Source: Citrobacter koseri (GTDB lineage Bacteria > Pseudomonadota > Gammaproteobacteria > Enterobacterales > Enterobacteriaceae). Taken from it: 64,000 nt of DNA. Numbering within the stretch: the first letter of the stretch is position 1; each line of letters opens with the position of its first letter. Of the stretch, positions 21,009 to 33,048 are shown in pieces. The translations under genes were made by a program, and so were the position numbers. The notes beneath the pieces are model-generated. The model was not told the origin of the DNA and did not search any database. It saw only the letters and a list, made by a program, of their open reading frames with translations. The DNA is taken from the NCBI GenBank assembly GCA_900446925.1, contig UAVY01000001.1, positions 434,001-498,000 of the forward strand. The letters are read 5' to 3'.

Positions 21009-21996
21009 TGCACCTTTCCCGCCGCCTGATCATAAGCTGTCTGTTGCTGGTGCTCGGCTGTATCGCTGTCGGCTTGTGGAGCCTGCGCAGCGGCGCCGTT
21101 ACGCTGGAAGTCTCGCAAATTATCAATGCGTTGCTGGGAGACGCCCCGCGCAGCATTACCCTGGTGGTGACCGAATGGCGTCTGCCTCGCGTGCTGATGG
21201 CGCTGCTGATTGGCGCCGCGTTGGGCGTCAGCGGCGCGATTTTTCAGTCGTTGATGCGCAACCCGCTGGGTAGCCCGGACGTAATGGGTTTTAACACCGG
21301 GGCCTGGAGCGGCGTGCTGGTGGCAATGGTGCTGTTTGGCCAGAACCTGACGGCGATCGCGATGGCGGCGATGGCTGGCGGAATTCTCACCTCGCTGATC
21401 GTCTGGCTGCTTGCCTGGCGCAACGGCATTGAGACCTTCCGGCTGATTATTATCGGCATCGGCGTGCGCGCCATGCTGGTGGCGTTCAACACCTGGCTGC
21501 TGTTGCAGGCGTCGTTAGAAACGGCCCTCTCCGCCGGATTGTGGAACGCCGGGTCGCTCAACGGACTGACCTGGGCCAAAACGTGGCCCTCGGCACCGCT
21601 GATCGTTCTGATGCTGGCGTGTGCCGCATTGCTGGTACGTCGTCTGCGCTTGCTGGAAATGGGCGATGACAGCGCCTGCGCGCTTGGCGTCAGCGTTGAA
21701 CGTTCCCGGTTAATGATGATGCTGGTCGCCGTGGTGCTGACCGCCGCCGCGACGGCGCTCGCAGGCCCGATCTCTTTCATTGCGCTGGTTGCGCCGCACA
21801 TCGCGCGGCGCCTTAGCGGCACGGCACGCTGGGGGTTAACCCAGTCCGCATTGTGCGGCGCGCTGCTACTGCTGGCCGCCGACCTGTGCGCCAACAACTG
21901 TTTATGCCTTACCAGCTTCCGGTAGGCGTTGTCACCGTAAGCCTCGGCGGTATTTACCTTATCGTCTTGTTAATTCAGGAGTCCCGCAAAAAATGA
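21005..21996 (+). CDS. fepG: Ferric-enterobactin permease subunit FepG (one apparent frameshift)
   Basis: This is the second FecCD-family permease subunit, beginning MMHLSRRLIISCLLLVLG and containing IFQSLMRNPLGSPDVMGFN. A missing C near 21892 breaks DLCAQQLFMPYQ; restoring it gives 330 residues ending QESRKK, as in E. coli. The stop overlaps the fepC start in ATGA. It forms the membrane channel of the Fep ABC importer with FepD. Confidence 0.92.
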
Positions 21997-22791
21997 CCGA
22001 ATCAGTAGCCCGTTTGCGTGGCGACCAGTTAACGCTGGGTTATGGCAAGTATACCGTCGCGGAGAATCTGAACGTTTCTATCCCGGATGGTCACTTCACT
22101 GCCATTATTGGGCCGAATGGCTGCGGCAAATCAACATTATTGCGTACGCTAAGCCGTCTGATGTCGCCCGTACATGGCCACGTCTGGCTCGACGGCGAGC
22201 ATATTCAGCACTACGCCAGTAAAGAGGTGGCGCGACGAATCGGCCTGCTGGCGCAAAACGCCACCACGCCGGGCGATATCACCGTACAGGAGCTGGTTGC
22301 CCGGGGCCGCTATCCGCATCAGCCTTTGTTTACCCGCTGGCGCAAAGAAGACGAAGACGCCGTCGCCGGTGCGATGCGCGCTACGGGGATTACCCACCTG
22401 GCGACGCAAAGCGTGGACACGCTTTCCGGCGGGCAGCGGCAGCGAGCATGGATAGCCATGGTGCTGGCGCAGGAAACGTCCATCATGTTGCTGGATGAAC
22501 CGACGACCCTGGCTGGACATCAGCCACCAGATCGACCTGCTGGAACTGTTGAGCGAGCTGAATCGCGAGAAAGGTTACACCCTCGCTGCGGTTCTGCACG
22601 ACCTTAACCAGGCCTGCCGGTACGCCACGCATTTAATCGCGTTACGTGAAGGCAAGATCGTCGCAGAGGGAGCGCCAAAGGAGATTGTGACAGCGGATCT
22701 TATTGAGAAAATTTATGGATTACGTTGCACGATCATCGACGATCCGATCGCCGGAACGCCGCTGGTTGTACCGCTGGGTCGCCCGAAGTAA
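21993..22791 (+). CDS. fepC: Ferric-enterobactin ABC transporter ATPase FepC (one apparent frameshift)
   Basis: Cytoplasmic ATPase with Walker A (IGPNGCGKST), ABC signature (LSGGQRQRAWIAM) and Walker B (IMLLDEPTT). An extra C at 22505-22507 disrupts TTWLDISHQ; removal gives 265 residues ending VVPLGRPK. It powers ferric-enterobactin import by FepDG. Confidence 0.93.
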
Positions 22792-22865
22792 TCTCAATGG
22801 CTGATGGTTAACAAGACAGGGCCCGGTCAGCGACAGCGCCACCCGGGCGATTTGCCGGATAGCGC

Positions 22866-24009
22866 TTAGACTAACCGTTCTTCCAGTTGAATCGCATCAT
22901 CCCAGTTTACGGGACAGCATGGCATGACGCAGCAGAACACCGCCGCACCGCGATCATACCACCCAGCAACGCAGCCAGAATCACGATCCAACGCTTTGCC
23001 CGGGCCGTCTTTTTTCACTGGCAGCGAAGGCGATAGCTGATATTTAAACGGCATAAATTTCACATCATTGATATTCATCGCGGTCAGTTGCTCTACGTAA
23101 TACTGGCGATTGCGTATTTCAGCGTTAATTTCCGCAACGTCCGTGACGGACTTTTCAATTTGCAATTTTTGCGCAATACCGTCGGCGCCCAGAGAAATAG
23201 AGAAAATCCGGGTCGTCTTTTACCGCCTGACCATTACTGTAGACCGGCTTCTTAATCCCGGCGGCGTTGGCAATCTCCAGGGAATAATTAAGTCGCTGAA
23301 TGTTCGCATCAAGCTGGTTGCGCAATCTCACCCGGTCCATCCGCCAGTTTTTCTTTCTCAAAATGCGTTCTGGTGTCCAGCTGGTTACGAATATTCTCCA
23401 GCGTCTCTTTCACGACGATGTCCGACACATACTGGATATAGCCGGTCAGCACCTTCTGCGCCTCTTCTTTCGTTGGCGCAGTAAAACTCAATGTCCACGA
23501 GGTAAATAACGACGTCTCGTTTTTCTTACCGGCGTTGGTATCCACCGCGTTCATCTTTTCACTGAGCGCAACAATCGCCCGATGCAGTTCCATTTCATCA
23601 ATATCCGCCCCCTTTCAATTGATCCATCACATATGGGGAGGCGCGAAGATATTCATCCAGCAGCGATGTTGAGCTGAATTTCTTAATGAAAAGCGTAAAG
23701 ACGGCGTCTCGCTGCAAAATTAATGTCGAGGTTCAGCACACGCAATGTGGTCAGCGTTTTTTCCAGCGCCTGCCACTGTACGGCCTCTGCCGGGGTGACA
23801 ATCGCCCGACTGGTCCATTTCTGCGGCAGAATAAAGGACAGCAGAATACCTGCCAGCGCAAACGCAAAAACAGTCGCAATAATGCGATTTTTCGCCCGCC
23901 ATAAAACATCAACAAGGCTTAACAAATCAATTTCATTACTGTTTGACGGCGCTAACGGATAGCCAGTAAATTCCGAATCTTTTTCCTGCTTAACATTGAG
24001 TGATGACAT
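22866..24009 (-). CDS. fepE: LPS O-antigen chain-length regulator FepE (several apparent frameshifts)
   Basis: This is a Wzz-family polysaccharide co-polymerase with two membrane helices and a large periplasmic coiled coil. It begins MSSLNVKQEKDSEFTG and ends near QLEERLV. FepE sets very long O-antigen length in Salmonella; the fep name comes only from its location. Breaks lie near 23700, 23605, 23335, 23200 and 22930-22990, with conserved segments in all frames (ANIQRLNYSLEIANAAGIKK, KYQLSPSLPVKKDGPGKA). It faces fepC and ends in a REP-like sequence. Confidence 0.85.
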
Positions 24010-24261
24010 GTTGTGTAACCTGACATTGAGTCCAATGAATAAAAACATCCTTTCTAATATTCTAACAGCATCTCAGAATTATCCGAAACGATCTTTGTTT
24101 GTTCCACAGGTAGCATGCCAATATTCAGAATTTTACCAACCGTCTGATTATGTTTCACTTATGTTAAATCAATGCTGAAGACAAATAAAAAGCCCATAAT
24201 AATTGGTAGCTATTATGGGCATCAGTAGAATTAGATTTTTAAAGGTGTCAGAACGCTTCGC

Positions 24262-27200
24262 TTACTGGTCGAGCAATGCGCGAATAATCGGCCCGATATT
24301 CTCAAACGCGGCAGGTGAAATAATATCGACGTGGGCGCAATCCTGGCGGTAGATATCCAGTTCTGCCATCCACGGCGCCCAGCTGCGTTCAGGGCTTATT
24401 CCTTCCGGCAGGGTGCGCTCCGCAACAAACAGCGTTGCGCGTCCATCGAACGGTACGCTATGCGCGGTTGTCAGAAGCCGCACGGCATCGGCGTAGTTTC
24501 CTTCGATGGTGCTGAATAACTCCCCGGAGGCATTTCCCTGTTGCGCAGCAAGGAACGCTTCGCGTTCACGCGCGATCTCCGCTAACACTTCAGGGTCCAG
24601 ACCATTGGCCTCTTTTTCCTGCCAGTTTTGCGTTTCCGGCGGCCAGGTATCCAGCAGCCCGAGGAAGGCAACCGCTTCGCCACGCGCACGCAAGCGCGCC
24701 GCAATGCCCCTGGGCCAGCGTTCCGCCCAGCGAATACCCCAGCAGGTAGTAAGGCCCGTACGGCTGCTGCGCCAGCAGCGTTTCCAGATGACGCTCGCAC
24801 ACCTCATCCAGATTCGTGGCCGTTTGCATCGGTCCATCAGGCCTTGGCGACTGAATCCCCGTAATTGACCAGTGTGGGCTGAGATAACGAGCCAGCACGC
24901 TAAACTGCCAGGCAAAACCGGACGCCGGATGGAAGCAGAATAACGTTGGTCCACTGCTTTCACGCAGCGGCAGGAGCGTTTCAAAGCCCAGACGCTGAGA
25001 CTGCTCGTCATCGGCGGAATCCAGCAACGCGCTAAGCTGACCAACGGTTGACGCCACCATCACCTGCCCCGGCGTCACCTGACGCCCGGACGCGCGGCTC
25101 AACTGCGCGGCGAGTTTCATCGCCAGTAACGAATGCCCGCCCAGCGCAAAGAAGTCGGCCTCCACATCATTGACCTCGCAACCCAGCAGGTCGGCAAAGG
25201 CGTCAGCCACCGTTTTTTCCGTCCCTGGTAATGGCGCGCGCCCCGGCGTACGTTGCGTCAGTTGCGGCATCGGCAGCGCTTTACGATCCAGTTTCCCGTT
25301 TGCGCTGAGCGGCAGTTCCGCAAGCTGTAGCAGAACCACAGGCACCATATGCGGCGGTAATGTCTCGCGTAACCGTTCCTGAAGCGCCGGAATATCCAGC
25401 GGTAAGCCGGATTGTGACACCAGATAGCCTACCAGTTGGCGGGCATCGCCTCCTGTCGCGGCCGCCTGGTTAAACACGCAGGCGTGAGCCACGGCGTGCT
25501 CGACGTCCGGCAGCGTTTGCATAACCCGATCAATCTCGCCCAGTTCAATGCGTTGACCACGAATTTTTAGCTGATCGTCGCTGCGGCCAAGGTACTCTAC
25601 CGCGCCATTTTCCAGCCAGCGCGCCACGTCTCCGGTGCGATACATGCGTTCGCCCGGCATAAACGGATCGGCAATAAAGCGACTCGCCGTCAGATCCGGG
25701 CGCCCCAGATACCCCTGCGCCAACTGGATGCCGGTCAGGTATAAATCACCCGCGGTGCCCGGCGGCACCGGGCGCATCATCGCATCAAGAATGCGCAGGC
25801 CGGTATTCCAGACCGGATAGCCAATCGGCACGCTGTTTCCGGTGACATCCGCCAGTTCTTTGCCGCAGGCGGGATACCAGCTGACATCCACCGCCGCTTC
25901 CGTCGGCCCGTACAGATTGTGCAGCGGCGCGCCGGTCAACTGTTCCCACTCGCGGCACAGCCCGGTGGGCAGCGCCTCGCCGCTACAAAATACGCGCTGT
26001 AGCGTAGCGCAGCTTTCATGAGCAGATTTCAGGGGTGAGCGAGGCGACGAACGCCGCCAGCATTGACGGGACAAAATGGGTGGTGGTCACACCATACTTC
26101 GCAAAGAAAATGCTGCATGGCAATCGGATCGCGGTGCGCGTCCGGCTCCGCCATCACCAGCTTCGCCCCGGCAATAAACGGCCAGAAGAACTCCCACACC
26201 GAAACATCGAAACTGCACGGCGTTTTTTGTGCGACCACATCCTCTGCCGTTAACGGATAGTGATCCTGCATCCACAGCAGGCGATTCACGATCGCGGTTT
26301 GCCCGACCATTACCCCCTTTCGGCCTGCCGGTCGAACCGGATGTAAAGATGATGTTATGCCGTGTGGTGCGGCAACGACAACGCCAGCGATTCGGCGCCG
26401 TTCGTCGGCAGCAGCGCGTTGTAGCACAGACTTTCTACGCCGGGGATATCGTTAAATCGCGGCAGCTGTTCTGCGGTTGTGATCAGTAATTTCGGCTGCG
26501 CGTCTTCGAGCATCATTCGCAGACGATCGTCTGGATACCCCGTATCTAACGGCAGCCAGGCGGCTCCAGCCTCCACAATGCCGTGCAGCGCCAGCGTCAG
26601 GAAAACCGAGCGCGGCAACGCCACCGCGACGCTGTCGCCCGGTTTAACGCCACGTTCACGCAGCAGGTGCGCCAGAAGCGATCACCTGCTCGCGCATCTC
26701 CTGATAACTGAGCTGATAGTGCGCATCAGCCAGCGCGGGCGCGTCCGGCGTTTTGCGTGTCTGTTTCGTCAACCAGCGCGCTGAGCGTCGTGAGCGGTAT
26801 GCTTACCGCCGTATCATTAATCTGCGCCAGTTGCGCATATTCGGCAGGCAGGAGCATTTTCGGCATCGCCGCAGCGCAGCGCCGGATTGTCCGCAAACTG
26901 GCGTATCAGCGCCGTCCAGCCGCGACGCATGGCAGGATAACGTCTCCTCATCATAGCGCTGTTTGTTGGCTAAGATTTCAATGCTCAGGCCGCCCTCTTC
27001 ATCCGGGAACAGCGCCCAGTTCAAGATCGTTAACCGGGCCGGTCGCCAGCGTATGGGTTTTGCGCCTGTACACCGGGAATATCCAGTTGATAATCAAAGA
27101 CCTTCACGTTCAGTACCGGGCCAAACAGCGGCTCTTCACCCGCCGCGCGGCCGCTGTCGCGAACGATCTGTTCGGCGTCATAACGCTGATGGCGACGCAT

Positions 27201-28158
27201 TTTTTTCATCTGCCCGGCAAGACGCGTCGCCAGTTCCGGCAGCGTTTCCGCCGCATTAATGCTCACCCCTAACGGCAGGACGTTCAGTACCGGGCCGGTC
27301 GCCGTTAACGCCGCCGAGCCCATACGCCGCATGAATATAAATCCGGCGGCATAGTCCATCCGGCCGCACAGGCGGCCCAGCCATAGCGCCACCAGCGCCA
27401 GCGCTAAATCCGCACGCTGAATATCAGACATACGTGCCGCCAGCTGACGGAAAACACCGTCGGGCACATCCAGTTTCATACGCAAAATATCGGCGCTGGC
27501 CGCCCGCCCTGGAAGCGGCGCAGCCGACAGCGAAGCGGGAGGCGGCAACTGGCGACGCTGCTCCGCCCAGAAGGCGCCATCGCGCTGATAAGCCTCGCTC
27601 TCACGGTAACGCTGATACTCCTCCACCACGTCAGCAAATGGCGTAAACGGCGAGTCGGGCGTCGGGGCGTTACACTGCCAGGCGCGGTAAATCGCCGCGA
27701 TCTGACGGGTTATCGCCGGGAAACTGAAGCCATCCACCAGTAGATGGTGATAACGCTGATACCAGTACCAACGGGTATCATCGACCTGAATCAACTGTGG
27801 AACGCCAGCGGTTTGCCGCCATCAACGCGTAGATTTTGTCGCAGATCGGCCTGCATCCGCGCCAGCGCCGCCGCATGCGGGATCGGGCTCGTCACGCAGA
27901 TCGATAAGCTCGGGTTGTGCAAACGTGAATGCCGGGTCCACCCACTGCCAGACCTCGCCGTTATCTTCAGTAAATCGCATACGGAGGGTATCCGCTTGCG
28001 CCATACCGGTTACAACCGCCTGCGCCAGCAGAGGGGCATTCAGCGTGCCGTGTAATTCCACATAGTGCGCCACGCTCCAGGCGGAAGGCAGCGTAGAGAG
28101 TTTTTCCGCCATCCAGATCCCTGGCTGGGCGGCCACTAACGGTAAACGCGGTGGTCAT
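24262..28158 (-). CDS. entF: Enterobactin synthase component F, nonribosomal peptide synthetase (about a dozen apparent frameshifts)
   Basis: This is a four-domain NRPS of about 1,293 residues. The condensation domain has YHHLLVDGFSF. The serine-activating adenylation domain has SGSTGRPKGV in split frames, NLYGPTEAAVDV and YRTGDVARWL. The peptidyl carrier has FFALGGHSLLAMKL, and the thioesterase has LGYSLGGTLAQG. It joins three DHB-Ser units and cyclises enterobactin. The ATG at 28158 overlaps the ybdZ stop. Breaks are dense between 26000 and 27900, plus near 28145, 27800 and 24705. All domains are represented, so it is probably intact in the organism. Confidence 0.93.
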
Positions 28159-28376
28159 TGAGCCTCCTGCGCAACGGCGTAATGGGCGGGAGTTAGCGTG
28201 GTGGTCCAGTGCGCATCCAGCCACTGCTGGCAAAGCGCCTGCGATTGCGGTTCGCACACCACCTGCCAGCCCGCAGGGAGAGAACACTGCTGGTGGCCAG
28301 AGGCTAAATTGACGCTGCGGGTTTTGCAGAATGTAAAATTGTCCCTGCGGGTTATCGAAGGATTACTGAATTCCAT
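28155..28376 (-). CDS. ybdZ: MbtH-like protein YbdZ (two compensating apparent indels)
   Basis: A 73-residue MbtH-family chaperone that binds and activates the EntF adenylation domain. The start MEFSNP at 28376 follows CAGGAGTTGAG. The conserved centre is shifted for about 25 codons by a missing T near 28358 and an extra base near 28282; corrected it reads FDNPQGQFYILQNPQRQFSL. The end SLPAGWQVVCEPQSQ... is in frame. It overlaps the entF start by ATGA. Confidence 0.88.
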   Translation of the reverse strand: MEFSNPSITRRDNFTFCKTRSVNLASGHQQCSLPAGWQVVCEPQSQALCQQWLDAHWTTTLTPAHYAVAQEAQ

Positions 28377-28405
28377 ACTCAACTCCTGTCGTGGAAAATC
28401 GCCAG

Positions 28406-29621
28406 CTACAGCGTGTCGGTTAACGGTTGCCAGAGGGTCATCAACCCCTGCATTAATCCGCCACGCCAGCAAAGCGCATCATGTCCGCCGTCAACCTGAC
28501 GCCAGAAAACCGACTGCTGCGTAGTGTGTAGTTGGCTGTAAAGCGCCTGATTCGCCCGGAAAATAAGCGGCTCTCTGATACCGGCCTCCAGCACGATGCG
28601 CAATCCTCTGGCGGTCAATGTGCCCGCCTTCAGTTGTTCAATAATCTCGCCTTCCCGATCTGCGCCGCGCTGCGGCCACCAGAACGATCCCGACTGGCTC
28701 AGTACGCAGCCAAAGCGCTCAGGCCAGTTCAGACCGGCATACAGCGAGGAGAGCCCGCCAAAAACTCTGCCCGGCGACGACCGTCCTTTTTGCACAATCG
28801 CTGAATGGCGCAACGGTTTTCACCAGCGGCAGGAGTTCTTGTTGTACCGCCAGCCAGAAATCGGCATTACAGGGCAGTTCACGGCTACGGTGGGGGGTAT
28901 CAATGGCATCAATCAGCAGGTAGACCGCAGGAGGGAGCTGACGCCGCCGGGTCAGTGAGGTGAGCGCGGGCCAGACGGGCATGCTTTCCGCCCAAAACTG
29001 CCCGTCGAGCAGAATCGCTAGCGGACGTTCAGGCCGGGCGTCGCCGGTCGTGAACACCCACACGCGACGCGTATTGCCCAACCGCTCGCTGCGCCATTGC
29101 AAACAAACCGGGGGAGCTGACGGATTTTCAGGCTTATCCCAGCCGGGTTGTGCTGGCGCGTCAGGCATTTCCCAGCGCGGAAACCGCATGGCCCGCCCCC
29201 CCTTCCAGCTCACCGGGTTAAGAGGATCGGCAATCGCCTGCGGCAATAACTGACGCCAGCCTTCACGCAGCGTGGTTCTGTCAGGCGTTTCATCTACTGC
29301 CAGAGAAGCAAAAATATCATCGCGTTCAGAAGGGATGAAACAGTAACTACCACGCCAGTCGGCGCTTAATGTCGTGCTCCATCGCCAGACATCCGTGCCC
29401 GCAATACGCTGCATGGATTGCGGAACCGCATTCTGGTGATGGTCGGTGACGCCTGTAATGTAGACCCATACGCGGCGAATTGAAGAGCGGTTTCCGTTCC
29501 CTGCGGATCGCGCCACCAGAAAGTCACCCGATATTTTTCGTCTGTTTCACGCTCCCATTCGGGACCGTGTTTTGACTGCCACCCAGGTCTCACTTCCTGT
29601 CGTTAACGCCGTCACCGTCAT
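28406..29621 (-). CDS. fes: Enterochelin esterase Fes (apparent frameshifts)
   Basis: The cytoplasmic esterase hydrolyses ferric enterobactin to release iron. The N-terminal DUF3327 domain (VWVYITGVTDHHQN) is followed by an alpha/beta hydrolase with VVAGQSFGGLSALYAGL (nucleophile Ser, split across frames near 28800) and the His region VDGGHDALCWRGGL. Breaks also occur near 29490 and 29577. The start is uncertain: ATG 29621 or GTG 29615, the latter aligning with the E. coli start. It is divergent from fepA across a Fur box and upstream of ybdZ-entF. Confidence 0.9.
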
Positions 29622-29928
29622 AACCCCATGTTTATTGTGTAATTTTTTATTTAATGATGAAATATATTGATAATATTATTGATAACTATTTTCATTTGCA
29701 ATAGCGTATTGTCGCGCCGTGGGAAGCGCGAACATTATTTCACCACCCCAGGCTGGGTCTCTCATTCGTGCATTGACGCCACGTTCAAATGAGAAACACA
29801 ACCTGAAACCTGCACTGCGTGGCTTTTTCTGGAATGTATGGCTTTCGCAGATGCGGGCGACATCAGGCTAAACACCTCACCACGAGAGTTTGGCGCATGT
29901 GGCTAAATAAAGATAAGCAGGAAACACA
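29622..29928. promoter_or_regulatory. Divergent fes/fepA control region with Fur boxes
   Basis: There is no gene in these 307 bases. The AT-rich stretch 29667-29699 contains TTGATAATATTATTGATAAC and GATAACTATTTTCATTTGC, overlapping Fur-box-like arrays, in the same relative place as the E. coli fepA-fes bidirectional operator. The fepA leader downstream is about 230 bases long and I see no riboswitch in it. Confidence 0.75.
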
Positions 29929-32176
29929 ATGAACAATAAGATTCATTCCCTGGCCTTACTGGTCAATCTGGGAATTTATGGGGTCGCTCTGCCTGTTATG
30001 GCGGGAGGAGACCACTGATAGCGCAGCGCTTCATGAAGACACCATCGTGGTCACCGGCCGCCCAGCAGAACCTCCAGGCACCGGGCGTATCGACCATTAC
30101 CGCCGACGAAATCCGTAAAAATCTCCCGCTCGCGACGTTGCCGGAAATCATCCGCACCATGCCGGGCGTGAACCTGACCGGTAACTCAACCAGCGGCCAG
30201 CGCGGCAACAACCGCCAGATCGACATTCGCGGCATGGGCCCGGAAAACACCCTGATTCTGATCGACGGCAAACCGGTGACCAGCCGCAACTCCATCCGTC
30301 TGGGCTGGCGCGGCGAGCGTGACACCCGTGGCGATACCGGTTGGGTGCCGCCAGAGATGATCGAACGCATTGATGTGATTCGTGGCCCTGCGGCGGCACG
30401 TTACGGCAACGGCGCAGCGGGCGGCGTGGTAAACATCATCACCAAGAAATTCGACGATCAGTGGCACGGTTCGTGGAACACCTATCTGAATGCGCCGGAA
30501 CACAAAGACGAAGGTTCCACCAAGCGCACCAACTTTAGCCTGAGCGGCCCGCTGGGCGGCGAATTCAGCTTCCGCATGTACGGCAACCTGGATAAAACTC
30601 AGGCCGACGCCTGGGACATCAACCAGGGCCATCAGTCTGAGCGTACCGGCGCCTACGCCAACACCCTGCCAGCAGGTCGCGAAGGGGTTTGAAAACAAAG
30701 ATATTAATGGTGTCGTACGTTGGGATTTCGCGCCAATGCAGGCGCTGGAGTTTTGAAGCAGGCTACAGCCGCCAGAACAACCTTTACGCGGGTGACACCC
30801 AAAACACCAATAACGACAATGCCCTGGTGAAGAAAAACTACGGTAAAGAGACTAACCGTATTTATCGCCAGAACTTCGCAGTGACCTGGAACGGCGGCTG
30901 GGATAACGGTATCACCACCAGCAACTGGGCACAGTATGAGCACACCCGCAACTCGCGTCTGGGCGAAGGGCTGGCGGGCGGTCTCGAAGGGTTGTTCAAC
31001 AGCGACGAATTCACCGACACCGACCTGGCCGACGTGATGTTGCACAGTGAAATTAACCTGCCGCTTGATTTCATCGTTAATCAAAACCTGACGCTGGGTA
31101 CTGAGTGGAACCAGCAGCGTATGAAGGATTCCGCCTCGAATACTCAGGCTCAACAGGGCGGAGCCATTCCAGGCATGAGCGACGATCGCAGTCCGTACTC
31201 ATCCGCAGAAATCTTCTCCCTGTTTGCCGAGAACAACATGGAGATAACTGACAGCACCATACTGACCCCGGCGCTGCGCTTCGATCACCACACTATCGTC
31301 GGCAACAACTGGAGCCCGTCCCTGAACCTGTCGCAGGCGCTGGGCGATGATTTCACCCTGAAGATGGGTATCGCCCGTGCCTATAAAGCACCGAGCCTCT
31401 ATCAGACCCAACCCGAACTACCTGCTGTACAGCAAAGGCCAGGGTTGCTATGCAAGCTCCGATGGCGTCGGTTGCTACATGATGGGTAACGATGACCTGA
31501 AAGCGGAAACCAGCGTCAACAAAGAGATTGGTCTTGAGTGGAAACACGACGGCTGGCAGGCCGGTGTGACCTGGTTCCGTAACGACTACCGCGATAAGAT
31601 GAAGCGGGCTATGCGCCAGTCGGCCATACCTCTTCAGGTAAAGTGCAAACCGATATCTACCAGTGGGAAAACGTGCCGAAGGCCGTGGTAGAAGGTCTGG
31701 AAGGATCGTTGAATATTCCGGTCAGCGATGCGATAAACTGGACCAACAACATTACCTACATGCTACAGAGCAAGAACAAAACAACCGGCGATCGTCTGTC
31801 GATCATCCCGGAGTACACGCTGAACTCAACCCTGAGCTGGCAGGTACATCAGGATGTGTCAGTGCAGTCAACCTTCACCTGGTACGGCAAGCAGCAGCCG
31901 AAGAAATACAACTATAAGGGCCAGCCTGCTACCGGCTCTGAGAAAGATGAAGTCAGCCCGTACAGCATTGTCGGCCTGAGCGCGACCTGGGACGTAACCA
32001 AAAACGTCAGCCTGACCGGCGGCGTGGATAACGTCTTCGACAAGCGTCAATGGCGTGCGGGGAATGCCCAGACCACGGGTAACGACGCGACCGGCGCTTA
32101 TATGTACGGTGCAGGTGCTTACACCTACAACGAGCCGGGTCGTACATGGTACATGGGCGTTAACACGCGCTTCTGA
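29929..32176 (+). CDS. fepA: Ferric-enterobactin outer-membrane receptor FepA (about eight apparent indels)
   Basis: This is a TonB-dependent 22-strand barrel of about 746 residues. It has a signal peptide starting MNNKIHSLALLVNLG, then the TonB box region (DTIVV), the plug domain (MPGVNLTGNSTSGQRGNNRQ, PPEMIERIDVIRGPAAARYG) and the barrel. The C-terminus is YMGVNTRF, ending in Phe as expected. Indels lie near 30003, 30055, 30123-30150, 30690, 30755, 31412 and 31597. It binds and imports ferric enterobactin. ATG 29929 is preceded by AGGAA. Confidence 0.93.
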
Positions 32177-32185
32177 TAACGACTG

Positions 32186-32214
32186 CCCTCTCCCTGAACG
32201 GGGAGAGGGTTTTT
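32186..32214 (+). terminator. Intrinsic terminator between fepA and entD
   Basis: CCCTCTCCC (32186-32194), loop TGAAC and GGGGAGAGGG (32200-32209) are followed by TTTTT. It begins 9 bases after the fepA stop and ends 10 bases before the entD ATG, so entD expression may depend on read-through or a nearby promoter. Confidence 0.85.
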
Positions 32215-32224
32215 ATGAGAAACC

Positions 32225-32879
32225 ATGCGAACCACTTACACCGCCCTCTCTTTTTCCCGCCACAAACTTCATCTTATCGGGTTCGATATCGATAGCTTCC
32301 ACGAACACGATCTGCTCTGGTTGCCGCATCACGCGCAGCTGCTTCCCGCCGGGCGAAAACGTCAGGCTGAACATTTAGCGGGACGTCTCGCCGCGTTTCA
32401 TGCTCTGACTGAATATGGGCACAAAACCGTACCCGCTATCGGCGATAAACGGCAAGCCCTTGTGGCCAGAAGGCCTGTTCGGCAGTATCAGCCACAGCGC
32501 CGCCACGGCGCTGGCAGTCGTCTCCCTCACTCCGGTAGGGGTTGATATCGAAGCAATCTTCACGCCTCAAACAGCAGCAGAACTCACCAGCAGTATCGTC
32601 GATAACGATGAACAACGCGTTTTACAGCGCAGTTCTCTCCCTTTTCCGCTCGCGTTAACCCTGGCGTTTTCTGCCAAAGAGAGCGTCTATAAAGCGTTCT
32701 CCGATCGCGCGGCAACGTTACCGGGTTTTGCCAGCGCCAGGATCGTTTCAGTGACGAAAACACATTTAACCATGCAAATGACGTCGGCGTTTTCGCCGCA
32801 GCTTGCTGATTGCACAGTGGATATTTCGTGGCGTGAGTACGACGGTCAGGTCATTACGCTCTGCGCGTCCGCCCTGTAG
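32225..32879 (+). CDS. entD: Enterobactin synthase phosphopantetheinyl transferase EntD (one apparent frameshift)
   Basis: This Sfp-type PPTase activates EntB and EntF carrier domains. It has FGSISHSAATALAVVS, VGVDIEAIF with the Mg-binding acidic residues, and FSAKESVYKA. An extra base near 32457 splits KRQPLWPEGLFG; removing it gives about 217 residues. The start MRTTYTALSF at 32225 lies just after the fepA terminator. Confidence 0.9.
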
Positions 32880-32946
32880 AATTTGCCCGCAGCCATTGCT
32901 GACTGCGGAGCACAAGCATTGCCATAAAAGCGTATTTCGTCAGCAT
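32854..32946 (-). pseudogene. Remnant of a Hok-type small toxin gene (hokE position)
   Basis: On the minus strand GGAGGCGATAT precedes ATG CTG ACG AAA TAC, giving MLTKYAFMAMLVL. This matches the first residues of Hok-family toxins (MLTKYAL...). The frame then departs (RSQQWLRANS...) and stops after 30 codons inside the 3' end of entD. The transmembrane core and C-terminal part are missing. Upstream bases 32960-33010 contain sok-like repeated sequence. E. coli has hokE at exactly this position next to entD. Decay could be real or partly due to indels. Confidence 0.5.
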
Positions 32947-33048
32947 ATATCGCCTCCATGCGAAGAAGAGACTAACAAGCCGAATTGTCGTGTTCGGGTT
33001 GTTAGCCTCAAGGTTGACGGAACTATTTTCAGAAAACGTGAGATCCGC

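Noticed and set aside
20000..21925. An apparent 641-residue FepD-FepG fusion protein in one frame
   Set aside because: The fusion arises only because an extra C near 20954 shifts the end of fepD into the fepG frame. Correcting it gives normal FepD and FepG with overlapping stop and start.
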